Shown: positions 8,868-16,266 of the stretch, in pieces
Position numbering within the stretch: the first letter of the stretch is position 1
How the letters are laid out: every line of letters begins with the position of its first letter
Assembly: GCA_026713245.1 (NCBI GenBank)
Contig: JAPOOU010000140.1
Location: 1 to 64,000, forward strand
Direction: 5' to 3'
Origin: Chloroflexota bacterium
GTDB lineage: Bacteria; Chloroflexota; Anaerolineae; Aggregatilineales; Phototrophicaceae
DNA length: 64,000 bases
Notes under the pieces: generated by a model
Database searches by the model: none
What the model was told of the DNA's origin: nothing
What the model saw: the letters and a program-made list of their open reading frames with translations, nothing else
Position numbers and translations under genes: made by a program

Positions 8868-9965
8868 GTGGGAATACTGAATGTTGGAATCATCGGAACT
8901 GGCAATATCGCGCCGGCGTATATACGCGGCTGCAAGCCCTTTGAGGTCATCAATGTCGTCGCCTGCGCCGATATTCTGGTCGACCGCGCGGAGGCCTTCG
9001 CCGCGGAGCACGGACTGACCGCGCACAGCGTAGACGATTTGCTCGCCAACGATGAAATCGATATCGTCCTTAACCTAACCATCCCGGCAGCGCATGCCGA
9101 GGTCTCGCTGCAAATCCTCGAGGCGGGCAAACATGCCTACAGCGAAAAGCCGCTGGCGCTCAACCGCGCTGACGGCGCGGCGATTATCAAGGCCGCGGCC
9201 GACAAGGGCCTGCGCATGGGCTGCGCGCCCGATACCTTTCTCGGCGGTGGGGGGCAGACAGCGCGCAAAGCGATCGGCGACGGCAGGATCGGCGCGCCCG
9301 TCGCCGCGACCGCTACCTGGATGTCGCACGGGCATGAGTCCTGGCATCCCAACGCCGGTTTCTATTATCTCAAGGGCGGTGGACCGCTCTTCGATATGGG
9401 ACCGTATTACCTGACGGCGCTGGTCAATTTGATGGGTCCTGTCCTACGCGTCGCCGGGCTGGCGCAAATGACCTTCCCCGAGCGCATCGCGACCAGTGAA
9501 GCGCTAAAGGGCCAGATTCTGCCGGTCGAGGTCAACACGCATGTCGCCGGCACACTCGAATTTGAGACCGGCGCCATTGCAACGGTGATCATGAGCTATG
9601 ATGTCTGGGGGAATCATCTGCCCCACATAGAAGTCCACGGCGCCGACGGATCGCTCAGCGTTCCCGACCCAAACCGATTTGATGGCGAGGTAGCGGCGAT
9701 CAAAGGCGGGACGCGCGATTGGGTCGATATCCCGCTGACGCATACGCCCAATATCGGCCGCGGCGCAGGCGTCGCGGATATGGCCTATGCCATCCAGTCG
9801 GGACGCCCGCACCGCGTCAGCGGCGACCTCGCCTTCCATGTGCTGGACATCATGTGCGCGCTGGAAGAATCGTCGGAGCAGGGTCGTCATGTCGAGATCA
9901 GAAGTACGCTGGATCAGCCGCAGGCGGTCCCTGCAGGCTTGCCCGACGGCGTGCTCGACATGTAG
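8868..9965 (+). CDS. Gfo/Idh/MocA family oxidoreductase, copy 1
   Basis: A 365-residue NAD(P)-dependent sugar or polyol dehydrogenase. The N-terminal Rossmann motif is VGIIGTGNIAPAYIRG; the family EKP motif is in AYSEKPLALN (Lys is the usual catalytic residue); the C-terminal alpha/beta domain carries GPLFDMGPYYL. The GTG at 8868 is chosen because GGAG lies 7 nt upstream and the tandem paralogue starts identically; an upstream TTG/ATG would fall inside the repeat. The reaction is probably oxidation or reduction at a ring carbon of a sugar; the substrate is unknown. Together with ThuA and the paralogue it forms a likely operon. Confidence 0.85.
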   Translation: MGILNVGIIGTGNIAPAYIRGCKPFEVINVVACADILVDRAEAFAAEHGLTAHSVDDLLANDEIDIVLNLTIPAAHAEVSLQILEAGKHAYSEKPLALNRADGAAIIKAAADKGLRMGCAPDTFLGGGGQTARKAIGDGRIGAPVAATATWMSHGHESWHPNAGFYYLKGGGPLFDMGPYYLTALVNLMGPVLRVAGLAQMTFPERIATSEALKGQILPVEVNTHVAGTLEFETGAIATVIMSYDVWGNHLPHIEVHGADGSLSVPDPNRFDGEVAAIKGGTRDWVDIPLTHTPNIGRGAGVADMAYAIQSGRPHRVSGDLAFHVLDIMCALEESSEQGRHVEIRSTLDQPQAVPAGLPDGVLDM

Positions 9966-10022
9966 CGCTGATTCACAGCCAAGACACAATACCCATTGAG
10001 TTTACGCGCAAAAGGAGCGAGT

Positions 10023-11120
10023 GTGCGGACATTAAATCTTGGACTGATCGGTACCGGCAATATTGCGCCGGCGTATATCCGTGGCTGCGAGCTTTTTGAC
10101 ATCATCAAGGTAACTGCTTGCGCGGATATCCTGGATGACCGCGCGGGGGCATTCGCCGCCGAACACGGACTGGCCGCATACAGCGTCGACGAGCTGCTGG
10201 CGCGCGATGACATCGACATCGTCGTCAATTTGACCATTCCGGCGGCACATGCCGCAATCTCGCTCCAGATTATCGAAACTGGCAAACACGTCTATAGCGA
10301 AAAGCCCTTGGCTATCAGCCGCGCCGAAGGCGCAGAAGTCATCAAGGCGGCGAAATCGGCCGGGGTTCGTGTCGGCTGCGCGCCGGATACCTTCCTCGGC
10401 GGCGGCCTGCAAACCGCCCGCAAAGTGATTGATGACGGCATTATCGGCCGACCGATTGCCGCGACCGCCGTCTTCATGGCCCATGGACCCGAGGCTTGGC
10501 ATCCGAACCCTGGCATCTTCTATCTCGAGGGCGGCGGGCCTCTCTTCGATATGGGTCCCTATTATCTGACCGCCTTGGTATCCCTGATGGGGCCGGTGGC
10601 GCGCGTGGCCGGCTCGGCGCGCATCACCTTCCCGGAGCGCATCGCCACAAGCGAAACCCTGATGGGGCAGGCGCTTCCGGTCGAGGTCAACACGCATGTC
10701 GCCGGTACGCTCGAATTCGAATGCGGCGCCATCGCCACAGTGATCACCAGCTTCGATATCTGGGGACATCACCTGCCCCCGATCGAGATCCACGGCGAAA
10801 AGGGCTCGCTTTGCGCGCCGGACCCCAACCGATTCGACGGCGATGTGCAGATCACGCCCGGTGGGCAGCGCGAATGGGCCGATGTCCCGCTATCGCATAC
10901 GGCAAATATCGGGCGCGGCGCCGGCGTGGCGGATATGGCCTATGCGATCCAGTCGGGACGTCCGCATCGCGCCAGCGGCGCTCTCGCCTTGCATGTGCTG
11001 GATATCATGTGCGCGCTGGAAGAATCGGCGGCGCTGGGCCAGCATGTCGCCATCCAGAGCAGGCTCGATCAGCCGGCGGCGCTGCCGGCCGGGCTGCCCG
11101 ACGGCGAACTGGATACTTAA
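10023..11120 (+). CDS. Gfo/Idh/MocA family oxidoreductase, copy 2
   Basis: 365 residues, the same length as the preceding gene and clearly its tandem duplicate: GLIGTGNIAPAYIRGC, VYSEKPLAISRAEG, GCAPDTFLGGG, LEGGGPLFDMGPYYLTALV and IHGEKGSLCAPDPNRFDG are near identical. GTG start at 10023 with AAAGGAG about 6 nt upstream. The 57-nt gap to copy 1 has no terminator, so co-transcription is likely. Two close copies side by side may act as a heteromer or have split substrate preference; nothing in the sequence decides this. Confidence 0.85.
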   Translation: MRTLNLGLIGTGNIAPAYIRGCELFDIIKVTACADILDDRAGAFAAEHGLAAYSVDELLARDDIDIVVNLTIPAAHAAISLQIIETGKHVYSEKPLAISRAEGAEVIKAAKSAGVRVGCAPDTFLGGGLQTARKVIDDGIIGRPIAATAVFMAHGPEAWHPNPGIFYLEGGGPLFDMGPYYLTALVSLMGPVARVAGSARITFPERIATSETLMGQALPVEVNTHVAGTLEFECGAIATVITSFDIWGHHLPPIEIHGEKGSLCAPDPNRFDGDVQITPGGQREWADVPLSHTANIGRGAGVADMAYAIQSGRPHRASGALALHVLDIMCALEESAALGQHVAIQSRLDQPAALPAGLPDGELDT

Positions 11121-11128
11121 GGCTTTCG

Positions 11129-11158
11129 CCACAGAGGCAAAGAGGGCACAGAGAAACC
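11129..11158 (+). repeat. CACAGAGG-type repeat
   Basis: CCACAGAGGCAAAGAGGG followed by CACAGAGAAA. Related units occur at 11265, 14478, 22051 and (reverse) 23233. Always intergenic here. Confidence 0.65.
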
Positions 11159-11264
11159 GGTTTGAAGTGCGCCGGCGGTGGCGCGGCTGCTGGCCGAGTG
11201 GGCGCTCAGCGGGCGGCGACCGGGGCTGCTGGTGCCGTTTGGGTATGGGCGGTTTTTTTGATAG

Positions 11265-11294
11265 ACCACAGAGGCACAGAGCACACAGAGAAAA
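11265..11294 (+). repeat. CACAGAGG-type repeat
   Basis: ACCACAGAGGCACAGAGCAC followed by ACAGAGAAAA. Best-preserved unit of the family in this window. Confidence 0.65.
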
Positions 11295-11432
11295 GGGGTT
11301 GAAAAATGGCAGCGGCCGTGAACCTGATTGCGGTGCCGGCGCTGAGCGACGCGCGGGCTGTAGGTTTGCAACTCAACATAATCTCATCACGTATAGTGCA
11401 ATGTGTATCACCGACGACTAGGACAACTCTGC

Positions 11433-12464
11433 ATGCCCGGTAAATCGAAAAGAGAGCAGTTAGCGCATAGACTAAGCGCCAGAATCCGTAAGGCGAAGGT
11501 CAAGCGAGAATGTCTTCATCCTAATGCACCAGACGATTGCCGGGGGAAGATCGTCCAAGCTCACACAGTACAGAGAAAACTGCTTAAGAAAATTTCCCGT
11601 AACGGCAGAGTTTACATGCTGGACTTCGATATGACGGCAACACAGTCACCGCTAAGAATGGTCCCCAAGGGAGTTAGCAAGGCATCAACATTCACGGGTT
11701 ACTGTGGCTATCACGACAATCAGCTTTTCGCTCCAATTGAAGACCGAGACTTGCGAGTTGATCAGCATCACGTTTCACTGTTGGCGTATCGTAGCCTGAC
11801 GATGGAGCTATACAATAAGCATAGGTTAAGCGACCTGTATACGCAGGGGCTGGATCTCGAAGATCATTCGGATATCCAAGAGCGTGTTGAGTCGCTCTTT
11901 GGAATGGCGATGCCAGGTACACAAATGGCAATTTCCGATGGGCAAATACTTGCTAGTATGGGACAGGCAATCGTCAATGGCGACTTTTCTGACTTCTATT
12001 ACTATGCATTGGAATTAGACTGTGTGCCGCAAATTCTGTGCAGCGCTGGAAGAACCCTAGCTTGTGACGTAAATGGCGCTCCCGTTCAGGATTTAGCGTC
12101 GCCAGATGCCTTGGACCTAATATCTGTTAACGTGTTACCGCACAGAACCAAATACGGTCTCGCCGTATTTGCTTGGTATGGCAAGAGTGAACCCAATGAG
12201 CAATTCATCAGATCGTTCGACAAGGTGGCACATGATAGGAAGGCAAATGTACTCGTTGACTTCATGTTTCACAACGTGGAAAGCATAATCGTATCACCAA
12301 AATGGTGGGACGAACAAGAAGCTGCAGTAAAAGAACGCTTATTGTCGAAATCCTATTTCGGCGGCAGTTGGTTCACACCTGTCAATTACCCGGTTACATC
12401 TGACGAAACCCGTTACGTCAACTGGAATGTGGTAGGAAAACCGCAAAACAATCTGAACCTTTGA
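11433..12464 (+). CDS. Hypothetical protein with HNH-like Cys/His constellation
   Basis: 343 residues, family not named with confidence. The N-terminal part has C27, C36, H44 (CRGKIVQAHTVQR) and then GYCGYHDNQLF with C91 and H94, which together look like a treble-clef or HNH-type zinc site. The C-terminal two thirds is mixed alpha/beta with no motif I know. A+T-richer codon use than the flanking metabolic genes suggests transfer. ATG at 11433 chosen as the first ATG just before the basic N terminus; no strong ribosome site. It ends 2 nt short of the convergent dehydratase. Proteins of this look occur in accessory regions, so a defence or stress role is possible but unproven. Confidence 0.6.
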   Translation: MPGKSKREQLAHRLSARIRKAKVKRECLHPNAPDDCRGKIVQAHTVQRKLLKKISRNGRVYMLDFDMTATQSPLRMVPKGVSKASTFTGYCGYHDNQLFAPIEDRDLRVDQHHVSLLAYRSLTMELYNKHRLSDLYTQGLDLEDHSDIQERVESLFGMAMPGTQMAISDGQILASMGQAIVNGDFSDFYYYALELDCVPQILCSAGRTLACDVNGAPVQDLASPDALDLISVNVLPHRTKYGLAVFAWYGKSEPNEQFIRSFDKVAHDRKANVLVDFMFHNVESIIVSPKWWDEQEAAVKERLLSKSYFGGSWFTPVNYPVTSDETRYVNWNVVGKPQNNLNL

Positions 12465-12466
12465 TG

Positions 12467-14182
12467 CTAAAACTTCGGCTGCCAGACGGGGCCGGCCGGG
12501 TCGCGCCCGCGCAGGAAATCGAAGTCGCAGCCCTGCGGCGCCTGGTTGACGCTGCGCAGGTAGAGTTGGCCGTAGCCGCGCCCAAAAGCCGGCGGCGGCG
12601 CAACCCACTTTGCCCGTCTTTTTGCCAAATCGTCGTCGCTGACGCGAAGGCGCAGGCGGCGCTCCGGCACGTCCAGCTCGATGATATCCCCATCTTCGAC
12701 CAGCGCCAGCGGACCGCCGAGCGCGGCTTCCGGCGCGACGTGCAAGACGATGGCGCCGTATGACGTGCCGCTCATGCGGCCGTCGGAGATGCGAACCATA
12801 TCGCGGACGCCCTGTTTGAGCAGCTTCTGCGGGATGGGCAGATTGCCGACTTCGGGCATGCCGGGTCCGCCGACAGGACCGGCGTTCTGCAGCACCAGCA
12901 CATGGTCCTTTGTCACATCAAGCGCGGGATCGTGTACCCGCGCCTTGAGATCCGCCACGTCCTTGAAAACCAGCGCGGGACCGCTGTGCCTCAGCAATAC
13001 CGGGGTGGCGGCGGCATGTTTGATGACCGCGCCATCGGGGGCCAGATTGCCGCGCAAGATGCTCAAACCGCCTTCGGCAGCCAGCGGATCGTCGAGCGAG
13101 CGGATGATTTCGGGATTGCTCACTTCTGCTGAGGACACATTTTCCGCCAGTGTCGTCCCGGTCACGGTCAGGGCGTCGCCGTTGAGCAGCGGCAGCAAAT
13201 TCTTGAGCACGGCGGGAATCCCGCCGGCGTAGAAGAGGTCTTCCATCTGGTATTGACCGGTGGGGCGCATATTAGCGATCAGCGGCGTCGTCCGGCTGAG
13301 TTCGTCAAAGCGCGACAGCGGCAAGTCGACGCCGGCGCGTCCTGCAATGGCGGGCAAGTGCACGACGGCGTTGGTGCTGCCGCCCAGCGCGTGCAAAAGA
13401 CGAATCGCGTTGTCAAAGGCCTCGGCGGTCAGAATCCGCGAGGGACGGATGTCCGCTTTGACCAGTTCGACGATCTGGCGTCCAGCGGCTTGCGCCAGGC
13501 GGGTGCGGCGCGAATCGGCGGCTGGGATAGCGCCATTGCCCGGCAGCGCGATGCCCAGCGCTTCCATCAGCGAATTCATGGTCGAGGCCGTGCCCATGAC
13601 CATGCAGTGCCCGGCGCTGCGCACCAGATTCTCCTCGACAGCCTGGTAGGTCTCCGCCGTGATGGCGCCGGCCTGGAACTCGGCGGTGTAACGGCGGCAG
13701 TCGGTGCAGGCGCCGAGGATCTCGCCATTGTAATGCCCGTTGAGCATGGGTCCGCCGCTGAGCATGATGGTCGGGATGTCGGCGCTGGCGGCGCCCATGA
13801 GCGCGGCGGGCGTGGTCTTGTCGCAATTGGTCAGCAGCACGACGCCATCGAGGGGATTGCCGCGGACCATCTCTTCGGTGTCCATGGCCGCCAGGTTGCG
13901 GTAAAGCATCGAGGTCGGGCTGAGGTAGATTTCGCCCAGGGAGATGGTGGGGAATTCCAGTGGCAGGCCACCCGCTTGCAGGACACCGCGCTTGACCGCT
14001 TCGGCGAGCTGGCGCAGGTGCGCGTTGCAGTTGTTGAGTTCGCTCCAGGTATTGCCGATGCCGATCAGGGGTCGGGACATGTCGTTGCTGTCGTAGCCCA
14101 TGGCGGCGGTGAAGGCGCGGTGGGTCAAGCCAGCGACACCGTCCTCGTTGAAGAAGGTTTGGCTGCGGGTGGGTTGGGTCAT
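12467..14182 (-). CDS. IlvD/Edd family dehydratase, probably sugar-acid (pentonate) dehydratase
   Basis: 571 residues. The family dehydrates 2,3-dihydroxy acids to 2-keto acids using an Fe-S cluster. The three cluster cysteines are visible in NCNAHLRQLAEAVK, TNCDKTTPAALMGA and GHCMVMGTASTMNS. The length and the segment GACTDCRRYTAEFQAG resemble L-arabinonate/D-xylonate-type dehydratases more than biosynthetic IlvD, and no branched-chain amino acid genes are nearby; this points to sugar-acid catabolism, in line with the other sugar genes. It stands alone on the minus strand between accessory genes. IlvD proper is the alternative. Confidence 0.8.
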   Translation of the reverse strand: MTQPTRSQTFFNEDGVAGLTHRAFTAAMGYDSNDMSRPLIGIGNTWSELNNCNAHLRQLAEAVKRGVLQAGGLPLEFPTISLGEIYLSPTSMLYRNLAAMDTEEMVRGNPLDGVVLLTNCDKTTPAALMGAASADIPTIMLSGGPMLNGHYNGEILGACTDCRRYTAEFQAGAITAETYQAVEENLVRSAGHCMVMGTASTMNSLMEALGIALPGNGAIPAADSRRTRLAQAAGRQIVELVKADIRPSRILTAEAFDNAIRLLHALGGSTNAVVHLPAIAGRAGVDLPLSRFDELSRTTPLIANMRPTGQYQMEDLFYAGGIPAVLKNLLPLLNGDALTVTGTTLAENVSSAEVSNPEIIRSLDDPLAAEGGLSILRGNLAPDGAVIKHAAATPVLLRHSGPALVFKDVADLKARVHDPALDVTKDHVLVLQNAGPVGGPGMPEVGNLPIPQKLLKQGVRDMVRISDGRMSGTSYGAIVLHVAPEAALGGPLALVEDGDIIELDVPERRLRLRVSDDDLAKRRAKWVAPPPAFGRGYGQLYLRSVNQAPQGCDFDFLRGRDPAGPVWQPKF

Positions 14183-14313
14183 GTCTTGTATCCTCAGTTT
14201 TCATAGTTTTTACCACAGCCGCTCGCCGGCAGCGAATTTGGCGGCATTTGCCTTGGTTGGGGGCGACCGTTTGACCTGAATAGTCCCGCAAAATCCCCCT
14301 AAATCTCTAAAAA

Positions 14314-14353
14314 ATATAGATACAGTATGTATACGGGGGGGGTACCCCCTCCG
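14314..14353 (+). repeat. G-run/KpnI repeat, copy 2
   Basis: Reads atatagata, gtatgtatac, GGGGGGGGTACCCCCT and CC. It matches the reverse complement of bases 22-67 almost without gaps apart from G-run length. Confidence 0.6.
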
Positions 14354-14477
14354 AGTTGGCGGGCGAGGCGGCGAATGCTGGCAGTGAGGAAACAGGTTTG
14401 GCGTTCATAGGGGTCAGGGTAGCAGGGATTGGGATGTGGGTGGCGACTGAATGTTCGCGGGTTTTGGATTTTGCCGC

Positions 14478-14544
14478 AGGTCGCGTAGACACTGACCGCG
14501 GAGGGGCAAAGTTCACAGAGATTTTTTCACCACAAAGGCAAGAG
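14478..14544 (+). repeat. CACAGAGG-type repeat, extended unit
   Basis: Begins GGTCGCGTAGACACTGACCG, continues GGAGGGGCAAAGTTCACAGAG and ends in a CACCACAAAGGCAAGAG tract. The first half recurs reversed at about 23278-23297. Confidence 0.55.
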
Positions 14545-14640
14545 TGAGCGTTGTAAGGCAGCACTTGACAAATGTATACTACAATTGTAAAGAAAGCGGT
14601 CATTCTTGAGAAGTCACTAAGAATATATGGGAAATACTGA

Positions 14641-15165
14641 ATGCAGCCGCTAGATTATCTGAAGATGGAATTCCTGCAAGTTGCGTACGTTAACGCAGTT
14701 GTAGCAAACGCGGGCAAGAGTTGTGATACTCCTAGAAGAGATGCGGGAATAGATATCAGAGTAGTCGACTGGATTCAAAACCCACAAAATCCAAACAGAT
14801 ATGAGGATGGCGGAGTAGTCTTTAACTGTCAGCTTAAAGCTTCTACAAGATGTAGCTTCAAAGATGGCAACCTGATTTTCCCGATGAAAGTCAGGGACTA
14901 CAACAAACTCGTCAACTGGCCAGGGGTAGGCATCAAGATTCTAGTGGCATTTAACATGCCTAAGGACCCCGAGACATGGTTTAGTCAGAACCGCGAGATT
15001 ATGTGCTTGAGGCACTGCTGTTATTGGACAGAACTGACTGGTCAAGCGCAGTCATCAAACAAGCCCGATTCTTCAAAAAGCATAACGATTCCGGAGGATA
15101 GTGTTTTCGACTCTCAGACTGTTTTGGAGTTAATTGAACGGACAAAACAGGACAAATATTCATGA
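14641..15165 (+). CDS. DUF4365-like protein, predicted PD-(D/E)XK nuclease fold
   Basis: 174 residues. The layout E10, D38 (in DAGIDIRVVDW) and Q64-L-K66 (in FNCQLKAS) is that of DUF4365 proteins, which carry a PD-(D/E)XK-type core and are frequent in defence islands. No signal peptide or membrane segment. Its stop overlaps the next start (ATGA), so the two genes form a tight pair. Codon use is A+T-richer than in the metabolic genes. Nuclease activity is inferred from the fold residues; Q in place of the second acid is common in active families. No clear ribosome site is seen before the ATG. Confidence 0.65.
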   Translation: MQPLDYLKMEFLQVAYVNAVVANAGKSCDTPRRDAGIDIRVVDWIQNPQNPNRYEDGGVVFNCQLKASTRCSFKDGNLIFPMKVRDYNKLVNWPGVGIKILVAFNMPKDPETWFSQNREIMCLRHCCYWTELTGQAQSSNKPDSSKSITIPEDSVFDSQTVLELIERTKQDKYS

Positions 15166-16253
15166 GCACGACATTGGCGAAGGCACGTACATTCCCAACA
15201 CACCAGATTAAATCATATCTTGAGCGTGAAAGATGGTCTCTTATCAATGAAAACGAGCGTTGGATAATTTTTCAGGGCGATCATCCTGTAGACATTGCGC
15301 TGCCCAAGGACATTTCTGCCCCGGATTACCATGTCTACGTTGAGCACGCATTAAAGACGCTTTCGTCGGCAACAGGTAAAACGCCGGACGCAATAGTCAA
15401 TGACATACTGCGTTACGATCGCGACATATTTGATTTGCGCATTACTGAAAACGCTGATCCAAATTCTACTCCTTTACGTTTAGCATTTAAGGCAATCTCT
15501 GGGCTTAAGCAACTTTTTGTTTGTGCTGCCGACTCCGAAGTTAAAGATGCTAAACCCTACTATCCTAGGGATGGGTCAAATCCAAGAAGAATTCTCGACG
15601 AAATTCGCTTTGGTCACACATTTTCTGGCAGCTTTGGGTACAGTGTTGAATCACCGATTAAGACTCAAACAAATATGTTCATGGCTCCGCTTCCACAGCG
15701 CGTCATGGAAAGAATTGTCATAGGATTAGCGACAACAGATAAAGCGACGAAGATGCAGGATGTGACACCGCTTATAGACGGATACGAAACCGGATTTAGC
15801 GCCAATATGTGCGACGCGATTCTCAGCATGTCTGATGACCATAGCATGGCGATTGAGTTCAGTATTAAGTGGTCCAAAAAACGAAAATATGTGCCCGACG
15901 ACTTGAAGGAGATTAACAGTGTTAATATACAACAAAATCATTTTGAATACTTGAAATCAGCAAGTAATTTACTGCGAGACATCCAACCGGAGTTTGTGAC
16001 AGTTGAAGGTACTGTCGCAAGTCTAAAATCACCCAAAGGTCCGCAGAGTGCAGACGACGTAGATCGCAACGTAACCATAAAATGGGAAATGGAAGAAGGG
16101 AAAACCCGTACGATAGTGGTTGCGCTTGAAACAAATGAATACGCGGAAGCTTGGTCAGCGCACTGGGACAATAGATTGGTCTCGGTTAAAGGATACATTC
16201 AAGGTTCTGAGCGACTACTGTCTGAACCGAGAGATTTTAAGGTCATTGGTTGA
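15162..16253 (+). CDS. Hypothetical partner of the DUF4365-like gene
   Basis: 363 residues, no family recognised. The N terminus has a short hydrophilic alpha/beta region (about 1-70), then a conserved-looking DILRYDRDIFDLRI segment (about 85-98), a middle domain (about 105-270) and a C-terminal beta-rich domain with KWEMEEGKTRTIVVALE and WDNRLVSVKGYI (about 300-350), which could be OB-like. Translationally coupled to the upstream gene by a 4-nt overlap, so the products probably work together. It is followed after 13 nt by the convergent type IIG restriction enzyme. A defence role is inferred from coupling and place only. Confidence 0.6.
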   Translation: MSTTLAKARTFPTHQIKSYLERERWSLINENERWIIFQGDHPVDIALPKDISAPDYHVYVEHALKTLSSATGKTPDAIVNDILRYDRDIFDLRITENADPNSTPLRLAFKAISGLKQLFVCAADSEVKDAKPYYPRDGSNPRRILDEIRFGHTFSGSFGYSVESPIKTQTNMFMAPLPQRVMERIVIGLATTDKATKMQDVTPLIDGYETGFSANMCDAILSMSDDHSMAIEFSIKWSKKRKYVPDDLKEINSVNIQQNHFEYLKSASNLLRDIQPEFVTVEGTVASLKSPKGPQSADDVDRNVTIKWEMEEGKTRTIVVALETNEYAEAWSAHWDNRLVSVKGYIQGSERLLSEPRDFKVIG

Positions 16254-16266
16254 AGTTGCGGATTCG

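Larger units (their letters stand above)
11121..11432. other. Intergenic region with two CACAGAGG-type repeats
   Basis: Holds two direct repeats (11129-11158 and 11265-11294) around a G+C-rich spacer. G+C seems to fall sharply at about 11360, where the accessory gene begins. No gene supported. Confidence 0.6.
14183..14640. other. Divergent intergenic region, repeat rich
   Basis: Contains the second G-run/KpnI repeat (14314-14353) and a CACAGAGG-type unit (14478-14544). A TTGACA near 14568 precedes the DUF4365-like gene, with TAAAGA 17 nt further as a weak -10. No gene supported. Confidence 0.55.

Noticed and set aside
13253-14206. 317-codon open frame antisense to the IlvD/Edd dehydratase
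   Set aside because: Shadow of a high-G+C gene; His/Gly/Arg-rich text with no motif, while the opposite strand encodes a clear full-length enzyme.
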